Program-made: the position numbers and the translations under genes
Assembly: GCA_023807065.1 (NCBI GenBank)
Contig: JAJJLU010000053.1
Location: 1-23,022, forward strand
Direction of reading: 5' to 3'
Source: Isotricha intestinalis
Taxonomy: Eukaryota > Ciliophora > Litostomatea > Vestibuliferida > Isotrichidae
DNA length: 23,022 nucleotides
Part shown: one piece after another, positions 8,119 to 17,332 of the stretch
Position numbering within the stretch: position 1 is the first letter of the stretch
Layout of the letters: every line of letters starts with the position of its first letter
Notes under the pieces: model-generated
Seen by the model: the letters and a program-made list of their open reading frames with translations, nothing else
Database searches by the model: none
Told to the model about the DNA's origin: nothing

Positions 8119-8370
8119 AATTGATATAAATAATAAATTTGATGTGAATTTTTGTTTGATAATAGCTGTGAAAGTAAAATGAAGACTTAAAATAAGAAAC
8201 ATAAAGAAAACTTTAATTAATCTAATTTCTAAAAAACAATCAATAAAAATGTATTAAAAAATATATGTCCCATTTGTAACATTAAAATATAATTTATATA
8301 AGAATAATAAATAAATTAAAATAAAATAAAAATAAGGTTTTACAATATTAAATTTTTTCAAAAAATTAAA

Positions 8371-9783
8371 ATGAAAGAAGAAAAAAAGGAAAATTTATTA
8401 GATGAAAAAATAGAAGAAATGGAAACAGAAGAATCTCCAAAAGAAAAAATACAAAAAGAAAAAAGGAAAAAATATATAATAAAAGGAATAAGTTCAACAA
8501 TAGCATGTATTATACATACATGTGGTTATTTTTCAATTTGGGTGATTGGAAATTCAGTAGTTTATTTAATATCATTTAGAAGACATTATAATTCAAAATT
8601 AACTTTTTCATATGGTTACTTTTTATTTCCTATTATGAATTTTACTTTATCTTTAACTTCTCCAATTGGAGGAATTATAGAAGATAAAATAGGAAGTAAA
8701 AAAACAATTTTTTTATCTACTTTAATTTTATGCTTTTCTTTTTCAATAATGTTATTATCAAGAAATATTTTTTTAGATTATGCTCTTATGAGTTTAAATG
8801 GTTTTGGAATGGCTGTTGGAATTAATATAACTAGAAAAAATGCTTGTTCTTTTTTTATGAAAAAAAAAGCTTTAATTTGTGGTATTGTTTTTTTAATTCC
8901 AGGTTTAGTTAATGCTGCTTTAGCTATTTTTTATGAAAAATATATTTTAAATCCTCTTAGTGAAAATCCTACTGTTGAAAATATTTATTATGGAGAAAAA
9001 ATATTTTTAAATTTTCAAAATTTAATAATTTTTGAAATTGGATTTATTATTATTACTTCTTTCCTTACTTTACTTTTATATTATCAAAATAATCCAAAAG
9101 AAACTATAGAATTTGGTTTTGAAGAAAGAATAGATGATGATAATAAAAACATTAAAAATAAAAATAATATCCCAAAACAAATAAAAATACAAAGAGCATT
9201 ACAAAATATAAGAGCAGTTAAATTATTTGTAATGATATTTTCATTTTTTCCAACAATAAATTTTATGACAAACACTATGAGACCAATAGGAATTTATTAT
9301 AAATTAAATACATATTATTTACAATTAATAGGAGCATTATTTAGTATAATAGGATGTATATCATCAATTATTTTTGCTTTAATTGGAGATAAAATTCAAT
9401 TTAGAATTATATTTTGTTTATTTGCTATTTTTTTATCTATTTCTTCTTTTTATTTCCCTTTAACTTTTCATAATGAATTTTTATTCATTTGTGAAATAAT
9501 GATTATTTCTTTTGTTTTAAATGGATTTAATATTATTATTGATCCTCATATGATGAAAGTTTATGGTATTGATAATTATATTGAAATTGGAGGTGTTATA
9601 AGATCTTCTGCTGGATTTGCTGAAATTTTTAGTGTTATATTTGCATTCTATTTAGAAAATAATTTTACTGGGAATAAAGATACTATATATAAATTAATGT
9701 ATGTTATTTCAGGATGCTTTTCATTAATTTCTTTTGTTTTAGGATTATTTGAAGGTGATGATGTATTTTATTATGATGTTTAA
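8371..9783 (+). CDS. Major facilitator superfamily transporter
   Basis: 470 residues: a charged cytosolic N-terminus of about 35 residues (Glu/Lys-rich), then twelve predicted membrane spans in two groups of six. A hydrophilic loop at about residues 240-285 separates the halves and contains EERIDDDNKNIKNKNN. The MFS loop 2-3 signature is present as GGIIEDKIGSKK (consensus GxxxDxxGxR/K), with a weaker counterpart ALIGDKIQFRI in the second half. The overall pattern recalls the oxalate/formate-antiporter and monocarboxylate-like MFS branch common in ciliates, but the substrate cannot be read from sequence. The Met is preceded by an A-rich leader typical of ciliate starts and no upstream in-frame Met competes. 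The gene ends only about 70 bp before the next plus-strand gene. Confidence 0.85.
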   Translation: MKEEKKENLLDEKIEEMETEESPKEKIQKEKRKKYIIKGISSTIACIIHTCGYFSIWVIGNSVVYLISFRRHYNSKLTFSYGYFLFPIMNFTLSLTSPIGGIIEDKIGSKKTIFLSTLILCFSFSIMLLSRNIFLDYALMSLNGFGMAVGINITRKNACSFFMKKKALICGIVFLIPGLVNAALAIFYEKYILNPLSENPTVENIYYGEKIFLNFQNLIIFEIGFIIITSFLTLLLYYQNNPKETIEFGFEERIDDDNKNIKNKNNIPKQIKIQRALQNIRAVKLFVMIFSFFPTINFMTNTMRPIGIYYKLNTYYLQLIGALFSIIGCISSIIFALIGDKIQFRIIFCLFAIFLSISSFYFPLTFHNEFLFICEIMIISFVLNGFNIIIDPHMMKVYGIDNYIEIGGVIRSSAGFAEIFSVIFAFYLENNFTGNKDTIYKLMYVISGCFSLISFVLGLFEGDDVFYYDV

Positions 9784-9852
9784 AATCATAAGTTAATTTA
9801 TATTTATTTTTTCATATAATATTAAATAAAAAATAAAAAAATTTCATTAAAA

Positions 9853-11382
9853 ATGAATGGAAAAGAATATGATTATTCAATGATAGAAAAAAACTTTGTA
9901 GATTATATAATAAATATAGCAGGACCAAATGAAGAAGTAGATGAATATCGTCAATCAAAAATTTCAACAATAAAACAAATAATAAATAAAGGTTTCATGG
10001 GTGAACAAGATATAATAGTTCATTTTTTTAGTTTTGGGTCTTTTCCTTTTAAAGATTATCATAAAGATAGTGATATTGATGTTACTGTTATTTTAGAAGA
10101 TAAAAAAACAAATAAATTAAAACCTTTATATACATGTGATTCAAATAGAATTTTAAATAATATTGAAGCTTCTTTAAGAAGTTATTTCTCTCAATTTTTT
10201 CCTGATGGTTATGTTGAAAGAATTGATGCTAAAGTTAAATTAATTAAATGCAAATTTGATGGTGTTTCTTTTGATATTTCAATTAATAATTTTGATGGAT
10301 TATCAAAATTGATTTTTATGCATTATTTAGAAAATAATTATTTAGATAGATATTTTTATAAAAAAACTATAGTTTTAATTAAAACTTGGTGTTATTATGA
10401 AGGATGTATTTTAGGTTCAAATATTGGTTTATTAGGAAGTTATGCTTTGGAAATTTTAGTTATTTATATGTTTAATATTTATTCTGATAAATTTACTAAT
10501 GAAATGGATGCTTTTTTTACTTTTTTTAATTTGATGAGTAAAGTTAATTGGGAAACTCAAGTTTTAACTATATATGGTTTATTTGATATTAATCAATTAA
10601 CTAATAATTATGGATTAAATTTAGAAAATTTATTTAAAGAATATAAATTTAGTGAAAAGGAAAAAATTAAATATGACCAAATATCTGAATTTGTAAAACA
10701 ATTTGAAAGATTTAATAATTTTGAAAAAGTGAATACTAATAATAAAAAAGTTATACAAATTGGAAATAATATGCATATAATAGATCCAATTTTTAATACT
10801 TATAATTTAGGTAAAAGTGTGAATTTTCATAATTATTCAAGAATTAAAGAATTATTTTTATATATTTCTAAAAAATGTAATGAATTAGTTAAATCTAAAA
10901 TGACAAATAGTATAACTCCTAGTGAATATTTAAATAGTTTATTGAATTTATTTCACAATATAGTAATATCAAGCAATTCAGATTTATTTAAATTAAGTTT
11001 ACCAGAACCTAAAATTATAATTTTACCATCAAAAAATAAAGGATTGACTCCATCAGGAAATAATAAAAAAGAGAATGAAGAAGAAATTCTTTTACAAAAT
11101 TTCAATAATAAACATACTATAGAGAAAAAATTAGATATTCCAATTACTGAAAATGTAATTAAAAATAGTAATGAAATATCTTCTATGTTATGGCCTTCTA
11201 ATGGTGAAATTCAAAATGAACAAACCTTAATGGACTATTATAGTTTAAATATTTCTAATGTAAATTATATTACAAAAAATATTATAGAATTTTTTAATAA
11301 TCCTCATTATAAAAGATATGAATTTATAACAAGTGAAGATGTTAAAGAAATAGAAGAATTTGAAAAAAATGCAATAATATAA
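9853..11382 (+). CDS. Non-canonical poly(A)/nucleotidyl-transferase (Cid1/TRF4-like, DNA polymerase beta superfamily)
   Basis: 509 residues. The active-site pattern is complete: FGSFPF (Gly62-Ser63) then DSDIDVTV with Asp74 and Asp76, and a third carboxylate at Asp141 in VSFDISINN. The PAP-associated central domain follows with KTIVLIKTWCYYEG, GLLGSYALEILVIYMF (residues 192-207) and later DPIFNTYNLGKSVNFHNYSR, close to the DPxxxxNNLGRSV stretch of Cid1/TRF4 relatives. Such enzymes add A or U tails to RNA, either in nuclear surveillance or cytoplasmic tailing. No RNA-recognition motif or zinc finger is visible. The last 130 residues are Asn/Ser/Glu-rich and probably disordered. All catalytic residues are present, so it is likely active. 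Which nucleotide it adds cannot be told. Confidence 0.88.
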   Translation: MNGKEYDYSMIEKNFVDYIINIAGPNEEVDEYRQSKISTIKQIINKGFMGEQDIIVHFFSFGSFPFKDYHKDSDIDVTVILEDKKTNKLKPLYTCDSNRILNNIEASLRSYFSQFFPDGYVERIDAKVKLIKCKFDGVSFDISINNFDGLSKLIFMHYLENNYLDRYFYKKTIVLIKTWCYYEGCILGSNIGLLGSYALEILVIYMFNIYSDKFTNEMDAFFTFFNLMSKVNWETQVLTIYGLFDINQLTNNYGLNLENLFKEYKFSEKEKIKYDQISEFVKQFERFNNFEKVNTNNKKVIQIGNNMHIIDPIFNTYNLGKSVNFHNYSRIKELFLYISKKCNELVKSKMTNSITPSEYLNSLLNLFHNIVISSNSDLFKLSLPEPKIIILPSKNKGLTPSGNNKKENEEEILLQNFNNKHTIEKKLDIPITENVIKNSNEISSMLWPSNGEIQNEQTLMDYYSLNISNVNYITKNIIEFFNNPHYKRYEFITSEDVKEIEEFEKNAII

Positions 11383-12219
11383 TATTTTAATATTAAGATT
11401 TTTAATAAAATAAAAAATATAATCTTCAATTTTAAACTTATTTTAGAAAAGATCTATTCAATATAATTTTTTCAACAAAAGAAATAAATCATAAATTATA
11501 AAATCTCCGATCAATAAAATATTTAATTACAATTTATATTTTATATAATATATTCATCATTGCTTTTTAAAAAATTTTTATTTAATGATTTGAATGATCA
11601 ATATTTATAGGAAGATTTCCTAACTTTTTATTATTATTATTTCTATTTCTAACATTGCTATTATTTTCAATTATTATATCTAAAATTATTATTCTATTAT
11701 TAATAATTATTTCTAACATAAGATATTTAAATATTATATTATTTTTATTATTTATTTAACCTCTTCAATATGACATTTACAATTCAAATGAAGAATGAAT
11801 ATATTTTTGGAATTGAAAAAGAAAAATAGAATTTAAATTTTCCCAAATATTTCATTAATTAATTAATGATATTTAGTAAATTCCCTAAATAGAATTTGAA
11901 CTATAATTAAATTACTGATATTATTTCCCTGTGTTTGGTGTAAGATTGAAAGATTTATCCTTTTAAAAATCTTAATTGAATCTGATATCTTGAAGAACTA
12001 TTATTTACAAGGAAGAATCCATATTTTTCTTTTTATTACCTTAAGTTCTATATTTCTTTTTAAATATTTTCAAAATATCTTTCCATGTAGGACTATTGGG
12101 ATATATTCTAGATAATTTCCATTATTTTATTTTTTTAAATTTTAAAAAAATTATTTAATTTTTTTTATTTTCTATATATTAAGTTATTTTTGTTCTTTAT
12201 ATTTTAGTATAATAATATA
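11383..12219. other. Intergenic spacer between convergent genes
   Basis: About 840 bases between the nucleotidyltransferase and the Asn-rich gene, which converge here. Stops are dense in all frames. A 23-codon minus-strand stretch near 12050-12115 (RIYPNSPTWKDILKIF) looks protein-like but is followed by frequent stops. No RNA gene or repeat was recognised. Confidence 0.5.
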
Positions 12220-14325
12220 TTATTGGGTAATGTTTAAAATATCTGTTACTTTAATATCTTCGTAACTTGGTTTAATTTCTGAAATAAAATTCTCAAATTG
12301 ATTTTGATTATTAATAAATGAAGTATTTCTTTCCAAAAATGGTTCCATTCTATTTTGCATTTCAAAACTTGTTTCTTTATCAATTAAGCAATTTTTAATC
12401 ATATTCATTTGTTTTAATGTATACTTACTTGGAACTAAATCTAAAATAGATTTATTGAAATTTAAAGCATTATTGATTTTTTGATAAATTAAACTAATTA
12501 AAGGTTCACTTAAATTATTATTTGATTTTTTTAAAGTGTTTATTAAATTTTTAGGTTCTTCTCCAGGTCTTAACTCTAAAACTTCATATCTCTTTCTATC
12601 TATTTTTATAACAATATGAAGTGAGGAAGCAAAGTTTTTTTTTAATTGATGTAAATTATTATTATTCATATTATACATTTGTTGTTGATTTTGCATATTT
12701 TTTAAATTATTAACCCATTCTTCTTTTATCTGAAATATTTTTTGTTGTTGTGAATTAGGATTTTGTAAATTATTATTATTCATATTATTGTTGTGGAATT
12801 TTTGGAAGTTTTTATTTTGAATATTATGATTATATAATTCTTTACTTTTATTATCAATTCCTAATAAATTTTTATCAGAATTTACTCTTTTATATATAAG
12901 TTGTTGATGTCTTTTATTCATATTATTTTGATTATTATTATAAAAATTCCTTTGACTCATATTTAAATTTAAATTTTGATTAATCATATTTTGTGGTATT
13001 GTATTTTGAGGAGCTTGAGGTGATTTTTGAGGAATCATAAAGTTTAAATTTAAATTAGAGTTAAAATTAGGCATTGTGTTTTTATTACTTTGCATACTTA
13101 AACTACCTTTATTATTCAAAGATAAATTATTTCCATTATTATTTTTAAAAAATTTATTATTATTAGGTATTTGAGAAGGGAAATTTAAATTAGGAATATT
13201 AACCATATTTCCCATATTAATATTAGGATTCATATTAACCATATTTCCTTCATTTGGACTTTTTTGAATTTTTTTATTCATTTTTTTATATTTCATAGCT
13301 TCTTCATTTACTCCAAAAGGAAAATTTGAATTTTGATTATTCATATTATTAAATAATTGATTTTGTTCCATTGAAATTCTCATATTATTATATACATTAG
13401 CTGGTAATCTTTGATAACTTTGTTGTTCTAAATAATTTTTATTCATTAATATATCATTAGGAAGAAATTGATTCATATTTGAATTTCCCATATTCATATG
13501 TCTATTTATATTATCTTGATTTTCCATCATTCTATTCATATTTGAAAAACTTGATTGAGATAAATCTTCTGTTGTTCCTTCTGATGATTTCTCATCTTTT
13601 TTCTCTGAATCATTTTGTTTCATTGGATTCATATTATATAAAATATTTTGATTTGGAATAGTGTTTATTATCATATTTCCTTTATTTAAATTTTGTTTAT
13701 TTGGATTTTGTTGATTTTGATAATTGAAATTTTGATTATTTAAATTATTTGGATTTAAATTCATATTTTGTTTGAATTGTTCAGTATTATTATTATTTAT
13801 ATTTTGGAAAAAATTATTATTATTATTAACATTATTATTAGTATTCATATTATTATTATTATTATAATTATTATTATTATTTATTTGATTTTGTCTTTGT
13901 TGTTGAGTATTTATTTGATTTTTCTTATGTGCTTTATTATATATTTGTTGATGATTATTTTGTTGATTTTCAAAGATAAATTCTTCTTTTTGGTCTTTTC
14001 GCTTTCTTTTATTTTTTTTAAATCCTTGAGGACTATTAGTTCTTTGTCTATTATCAAATTCTTCATTTTGATTTTTCCCTTGATAATTAGTATATCCTTT
14101 TTTATGTTTTCTAAAATTTTGATAATTATTATTATATTCATTTATATTTTGATTTGTATTTTTATCTTCTATAATATTTTGATTTCCTCTTTGAGTTCCT
14201 TCTTTGAAATTTTTTGAGTATCCTCCTTTTTTTCCTTGTTTTTGAACTTGATTTTGATTTTGGATTTCTTCTTTCATTTTATTTTGATCATAAAATTGGT
14301 AATCTTGTCTTTCTTGGTTTGTCAT
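12220..14325 (-). CDS. Asn/Gln-rich prion-like protein with a folded C-terminal domain
   Basis: 701 residues. Residues 1 to about 555 are low complexity, dominated by Asn and Gln with scattered Met, Tyr, Phe and Lys. There is a basic patch FKKNKRKRKDQKEE near residue 105, a plausible nuclear-localisation or RNA-contact segment. From about residue 568 a conventional domain appears: LHIVIKIDRKRYEVLELRPG, then EPKNLINTLKKSNNNLSEPL and ISLIYQKI. This resembles a small ciliate domain I recall, with a beta-hairpin, G-D/E-x-P and a helix ending L-x-x-x-I-x-x-Q-I, found at the ends of several ciliate proteins. The long Asn/Gln tract suggests condensate or RNP-granule behaviour, but that is inference. 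Every Gln codon is CAA or CAG and no TAA/TAG falls in frame, which bears on the genetic code. The frame opens at a Met 150 bp from the start of a homopolymer-rich spacer. Confidence 0.8.
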   Translation of the reverse strand: MTNQERQDYQFYDQNKMKEEIQNQNQVQKQGKKGGYSKNFKEGTQRGNQNIIEDKNTNQNINEYNNNYQNFRKHKKGYTNYQGKNQNEEFDNRQRTNSPQGFKKNKRKRKDQKEEFIFENQQNNHQQIYNKAHKKNQINTQQQRQNQINNNNNYNNNNNMNTNNNVNNNNNFFQNINNNNTEQFKQNMNLNPNNLNNQNFNYQNQQNPNKQNLNKGNMIINTIPNQNILYNMNPMKQNDSEKKDEKSSEGTTEDLSQSSFSNMNRMMENQDNINRHMNMGNSNMNQFLPNDILMNKNYLEQQSYQRLPANVYNNMRISMEQNQLFNNMNNQNSNFPFGVNEEAMKYKKMNKKIQKSPNEGNMVNMNPNINMGNMVNIPNLNFPSQIPNNNKFFKNNNGNNLSLNNKGSLSMQSNKNTMPNFNSNLNLNFMIPQKSPQAPQNTIPQNMINQNLNLNMSQRNFYNNNQNNMNKRHQQLIYKRVNSDKNLLGIDNKSKELYNHNIQNKNFQKFHNNNMNNNNLQNPNSQQQKIFQIKEEWVNNLKNMQNQQQMYNMNNNNLHQLKKNFASSLHIVIKIDRKRYEVLELRPGEEPKNLINTLKKSNNNLSEPLISLIYQKINNALNFNKSILDLVPSKYTLKQMNMIKNCLIDKETSFEMQNRMEPFLERNTSFINNQNQFENFISEIKPSYEDIKVTDILNITQ

Positions 14326-14475
14326 TTATGTTATTTTAATAATTATTAGATTGATTTATTTATTAATTCTTATTTAACACAATTAATTTTTTATAATTTA
14401 TGAATATTTAACAAAATTTTAAAATTATTAATTAATTTTAAAGTGTAGATTAAATAAAGAATTAAAGTTATCTTT

Positions 14476-16047
14476 TTATAATTGATTAATAATATTTTCC
14501 TCGAATTTATTATTTGTAAAAGAAGCAATTTCAGACCAAACTATCAATGAATCATTTAAAGTTGGATAAATCTTTTCACAAAAGTCTTTAACATTTTCAA
14601 TAAATTTTTCAGAATTTCTATTTATTAAATTTTTAAGTTCTTCATTATTCATCCAGTTACAATAATTAAATTGTTTATGTAAATTATTTTCTATTTGAGT
14701 TTCTCTTGTGCACATTTTAGAAAAAGCATAATTTTTATCTCTTAATAAAAAAAGATTATCAACTGAATTATATTCATCTAAAATTTCATACTTTGTTACA
14801 TCTCCATTCTCCCATAATTTTTCCTTTTTTAAAGTTAATCTCATATGTTCATTTAAATATAAATTTTTTATTATTTCTCTTCCTTCTAATAACTCGTCAA
14901 ATGATACACTTTCCATATTTATATATTTATAAAAATCTTTTATATTATTTTTCACTATTTCATTTTGATTAAATAAAATTCTTTTCCAATTTTTAAAAAA
15001 TAAACTAAATATTTCATAAGTTTTAGTAATTTCTTCTTTTATTGAAACTTTTTTATTTAAAACTCCCAAAATTTCAAAATCTTTTTGAACTTCTTCTAAA
15101 TTTTTACTCGCTGCAGCAGTGTTATAATAATAATTTTTTAAATTATAATTTAATGTCTCTAAAATTTGACTTTGTAATTTAAAATAATTAGAAAGATTTT
15201 TATAATAATTTTCATTATTATCTTCAATTAATTTAACAACACCTTCAAAAGTTCTATTATCTTCAACATATTGAGAAGGAGTATATGAATTAATTTCTTT
15301 CATTTTTTCTTCAAATTGAATTCTATCTTGTAAAGATAAAAAAGCTATTAAAAGTTCACTTGCTTTAAAAATTTCATTTTCACATACTGCATTAATAAAT
15401 TTATTTAAAAATTTCATTCTTTTTTCAACAAAATCACTTTCAAATCTTCTAGAACCTAATTTTTTATTTGGCATTGGAGGACAAAAAATTCTAGGATAAA
15501 ATTTTTTTAAATTAAGTCTTAACCATTCAAAATCACTATACCTTCTCTGAACCATCCAATTTGTCACATTTGTATGTACTTCATATTGAATAAAACTACT
15601 TTGAAAATATGATAATGTAGTTGCTTTTGGGTTTTTAATAGTAATTATTACTTTTTTATCATTTAATATTGATTTTTCTAATTTTTTACAAGGAATTTCT
15701 GTTTGTATTGAAGGTGATAAAATATGAGAGATTTCAATTTGGGAAATTTCGTTATTAACTTGATTTTCTTTTTCTTGATTTATGAAAATTTCTTTTTCTT
15801 TTTCTTTAAGTTTAAATTTTTCATCTTCATGATATTTTAAATATTCATCTACTATTTCTTGGAATTCAGATATTGTCCATCTTTTTAAATTGTCACCATC
15901 ACTTCTTTTAGCATTACAAAAATCTAAGAATTGATCTTTATTATAATTATTATTTATTATTTTAATTTGCATTATTCTTTTTTTCACTTCTAAATCATTT
16001 TTATAATTATCGGAATCTTTTGATAAAGGATTATAAGACTCTGACAT
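14476..16047 (-). CDS. PX-domain sorting nexin, probably PX-BAR
   Basis: 523 residues. Residues 40-71 form a module seen before PX domains in ciliates (FLDFCNAKRSDGD, RWTISEFQEIVDEYLK), then a Lys/Glu-rich linker. The PX domain spans about 133-242: IQYEVHT, RRYSDFEWLRLNLKKFYP with the phosphoinositide-binding Arg-Arg-Tyr (168-170), the PPMP turn before NKKLG, and RMKFLNKFINAV followed by EIFKASELLIAFLS. The remaining 280 residues are helical with long Lys/Asn/Glu stretches, consistent with a BAR dimer. Sorting nexins of this plan (SNX4/7/30 or SNX1/2 types) bind PI3P on endosomes and shape recycling tubules. It converges with nothing: its start faces the plus-strand gene at 16279 across about 230 bp, a probable shared divergent promoter region. 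Confidence 0.85.
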   Translation of the reverse strand: MSESYNPLSKDSDNYKNDLEVKKRIMQIKIINNNYNKDQFLDFCNAKRSDGDNLKRWTISEFQEIVDEYLKYHEDEKFKLKEKEKEIFINQEKENQVNNEISQIEISHILSPSIQTEIPCKKLEKSILNDKKVIITIKNPKATTLSYFQSSFIQYEVHTNVTNWMVQRRYSDFEWLRLNLKKFYPRIFCPPMPNKKLGSRRFESDFVEKRMKFLNKFINAVCENEIFKASELLIAFLSLQDRIQFEEKMKEINSYTPSQYVEDNRTFEGVVKLIEDNNENYYKNLSNYFKLQSQILETLNYNLKNYYYNTAAASKNLEEVQKDFEILGVLNKKVSIKEEITKTYEIFSLFFKNWKRILFNQNEIVKNNIKDFYKYINMESVSFDELLEGREIIKNLYLNEHMRLTLKKEKLWENGDVTKYEILDEYNSVDNLFLLRDKNYAFSKMCTRETQIENNLHKQFNYCNWMNNEELKNLINRNSEKFIENVKDFCEKIYPTLNDSLIVWSEIASFTNNKFEENIINQL

Positions 16048-16278
16048 TTTATTTTATTTAATTCAGTAAATATAAACTGAAAAAAATTATAATATTTTTA
16101 AAATATTATAATCATTGAAGGAAGTAATTTTGAATTTAATGAAATAAGGAATACATTAAAAAAAATAAGTTTAGATTTTTAAAAAAAATGTTAAATATTT
16201 TTCTAATTATATTAAAATTTATCTATTATAATAATTATAATTTTTATATATTAATCTAATGATTATTAAGTTATAAAA

Positions 16279-17220
16279 ATGTTATATTCTTCACCTCATA
16301 ATGTATTCCCAGACCTGAATTATTTCTTTGCTCCTTTCTGCATACCCCAATTAATAGGAACAAAGCATAACCAAAATTGTAATGCAGAAAGAGGATCAAT
16401 TCATAATATATTATCAGAAGAAAATAAACAGCAATCATTATGGCCAAATCAATTCATGACAATTCTTCATCCAAAAACAGTTAAAATTAGGATTGTGAAT
16501 AATGAAAATGAAATTGAAAGTTCTCAATCTAAAGGAGTCAATCATGAGAAAGAGGAATTGCCTAAAAGTAAGTGTATTTTCCTCGTTTCTACTAATCATG
16601 ATGACTCGACTTTAGAAAATTCAATTGATAATATTTCTCTTTCAAATGGAGAGATCACTAAATTTAACACAGATCCAAAATTAAAAAAAATCCACTCAAT
16701 TTATCATCTCAAAAGGAAAATTACTACAAAATTACAAACTGATATAAGAAATATTATTAATGGATACATTACTCGAATTAATATGAAAAATAAAGATTTT
16801 AAATTACCTTTTCTTTTACCAAATAGTAAATTATTCAGAGAAGATGTTAAAAATGATAGTTTAAAGAAAATAAAAAGCATTACAATTTCTAAATATATAA
16901 GCGAAGATATTCAAATTGCAGGAAGGAGCTTGAATAAACATAATATAAATGTGTTATCCAAAATTGAAACAATTTATATGAATTGTGAAGATATCGAAAT
17001 TAAAAAACTTTATGATTTATTGTTTAAGACTTCAGTTTATGATTATTATGAATCTTTTCTTAATAGTGAAAGATTTAAAAAATGTTTTGATAAAGATTTG
17101 GCCAAGTATTCAGAAAAATTAAAAAATTTAAATTATTCAATAGAAAAAGCTGAAATGTATAAAAGGATATTCAGAGAGAAATATGAAGGAATTGCAAAAT
17201 GCTATTTTACTTGTAGCTAA
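16279..17220 (+). CDS. Hypothetical protein (313 aa)
   Basis: I do not recognise this protein. The first 40 residues are Pro/Phe/Cys-containing and not a classical signal peptide. The middle is polar and Ser/Asn/Glu-rich, probably disordered. Residues from about 150 to the end look folded and helical: LKRKITTKLQTDIRNIING, then LLPNSKLFREDVKND, IKKLYDLLFKTSVYDYY, ESFLNSERFKKCFDKDL and YKRIFREKYEGIAKCYFTC. The NSERF segment followed by a Tyr-rich terminal helix recalls lineage-specific ciliate proteins, but I cannot name a family. It ends with Thr-Cys-Ser. Codon use matches neighbouring intact genes, so it is likely a real, expressed gene. It shares its upstream region with the sorting nexin gene on the opposite strand. 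Confidence 0.6.
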   Translation: MLYSSPHNVFPDLNYFFAPFCIPQLIGTKHNQNCNAERGSIHNILSEENKQQSLWPNQFMTILHPKTVKIRIVNNENEIESSQSKGVNHEKEELPKSKCIFLVSTNHDDSTLENSIDNISLSNGEITKFNTDPKLKKIHSIYHLKRKITTKLQTDIRNIINGYITRINMKNKDFKLPFLLPNSKLFREDVKNDSLKKIKSITISKYISEDIQIAGRSLNKHNINVLSKIETIYMNCEDIEIKKLYDLLFKTSVYDYYESFLNSERFKKCFDKDLAKYSEKLKNLNYSIEKAEMYKRIFREKYEGIAKCYFTCS

Positions 17221-17332
17221 TTAAAAATGTAAACTAAGAATGTAATTAAACTTGAACTATTTTATTTGATTATCTTATTTTTTAATATTTAATAAATTAT
17301 TAATATATAAAGTTATAACTAATCATAATAAA

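Larger units (their letters stand above)
6830..8182 (+). pseudogene. Fragmentary plus-strand coding remnant, split by a TIR element
   Basis: No frame is long, but successive short open stretches join across one-base shifts. Examples are a hydrophobic Leu/Ile/Lys stretch around 6910-7065 (GYLNYLIKKNLNV, then LLIKKLLEEIKNNMYFF), KLKEFLNDYISSKYST around 7065-7110, VSNFLNMKMEFIYNNYF around 7195-7245, and KIQNIDIEDFINSNN leading to KEILID at 7424. After the inserted element, DINNKFDVNFCLIIAVKVK continues to TGA at 8180-8182. Removing the element and one copy of its target duplication leaves these last two pieces in the same frame. I do not recognise the protein. DNA this rich in A+T produces plausible short frames by chance, so the upstream pieces are weak and the piece next to the insertion is the best supported. 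Confidence 0.4.

Noticed and set aside
9084..9275. Minus-strand 63-codon ORF
   Set aside because: It is the shadow of the cytoplasmic loop of the MFS transporter gene.
12050..12115. Minus-strand fragment RIYPNSPTWKDILKIF as a gene remnant
   Set aside because: Only about 23 codons are open, followed by stops at the rate expected by chance at this base composition. Reading the stops as Gln gave plausible protein, but that is an artefact of A+T-rich DNA.
13768..14217. Plus-strand 149-codon ORF, almost all Ile/Leu/Phe
   Set aside because: It is the antisense shadow of the Asn/Gln-rich gene: AAT codons read as ATT on the other strand. The minus-strand alternative at 13911-14141 is likewise an out-of-frame reading of the same repeats.
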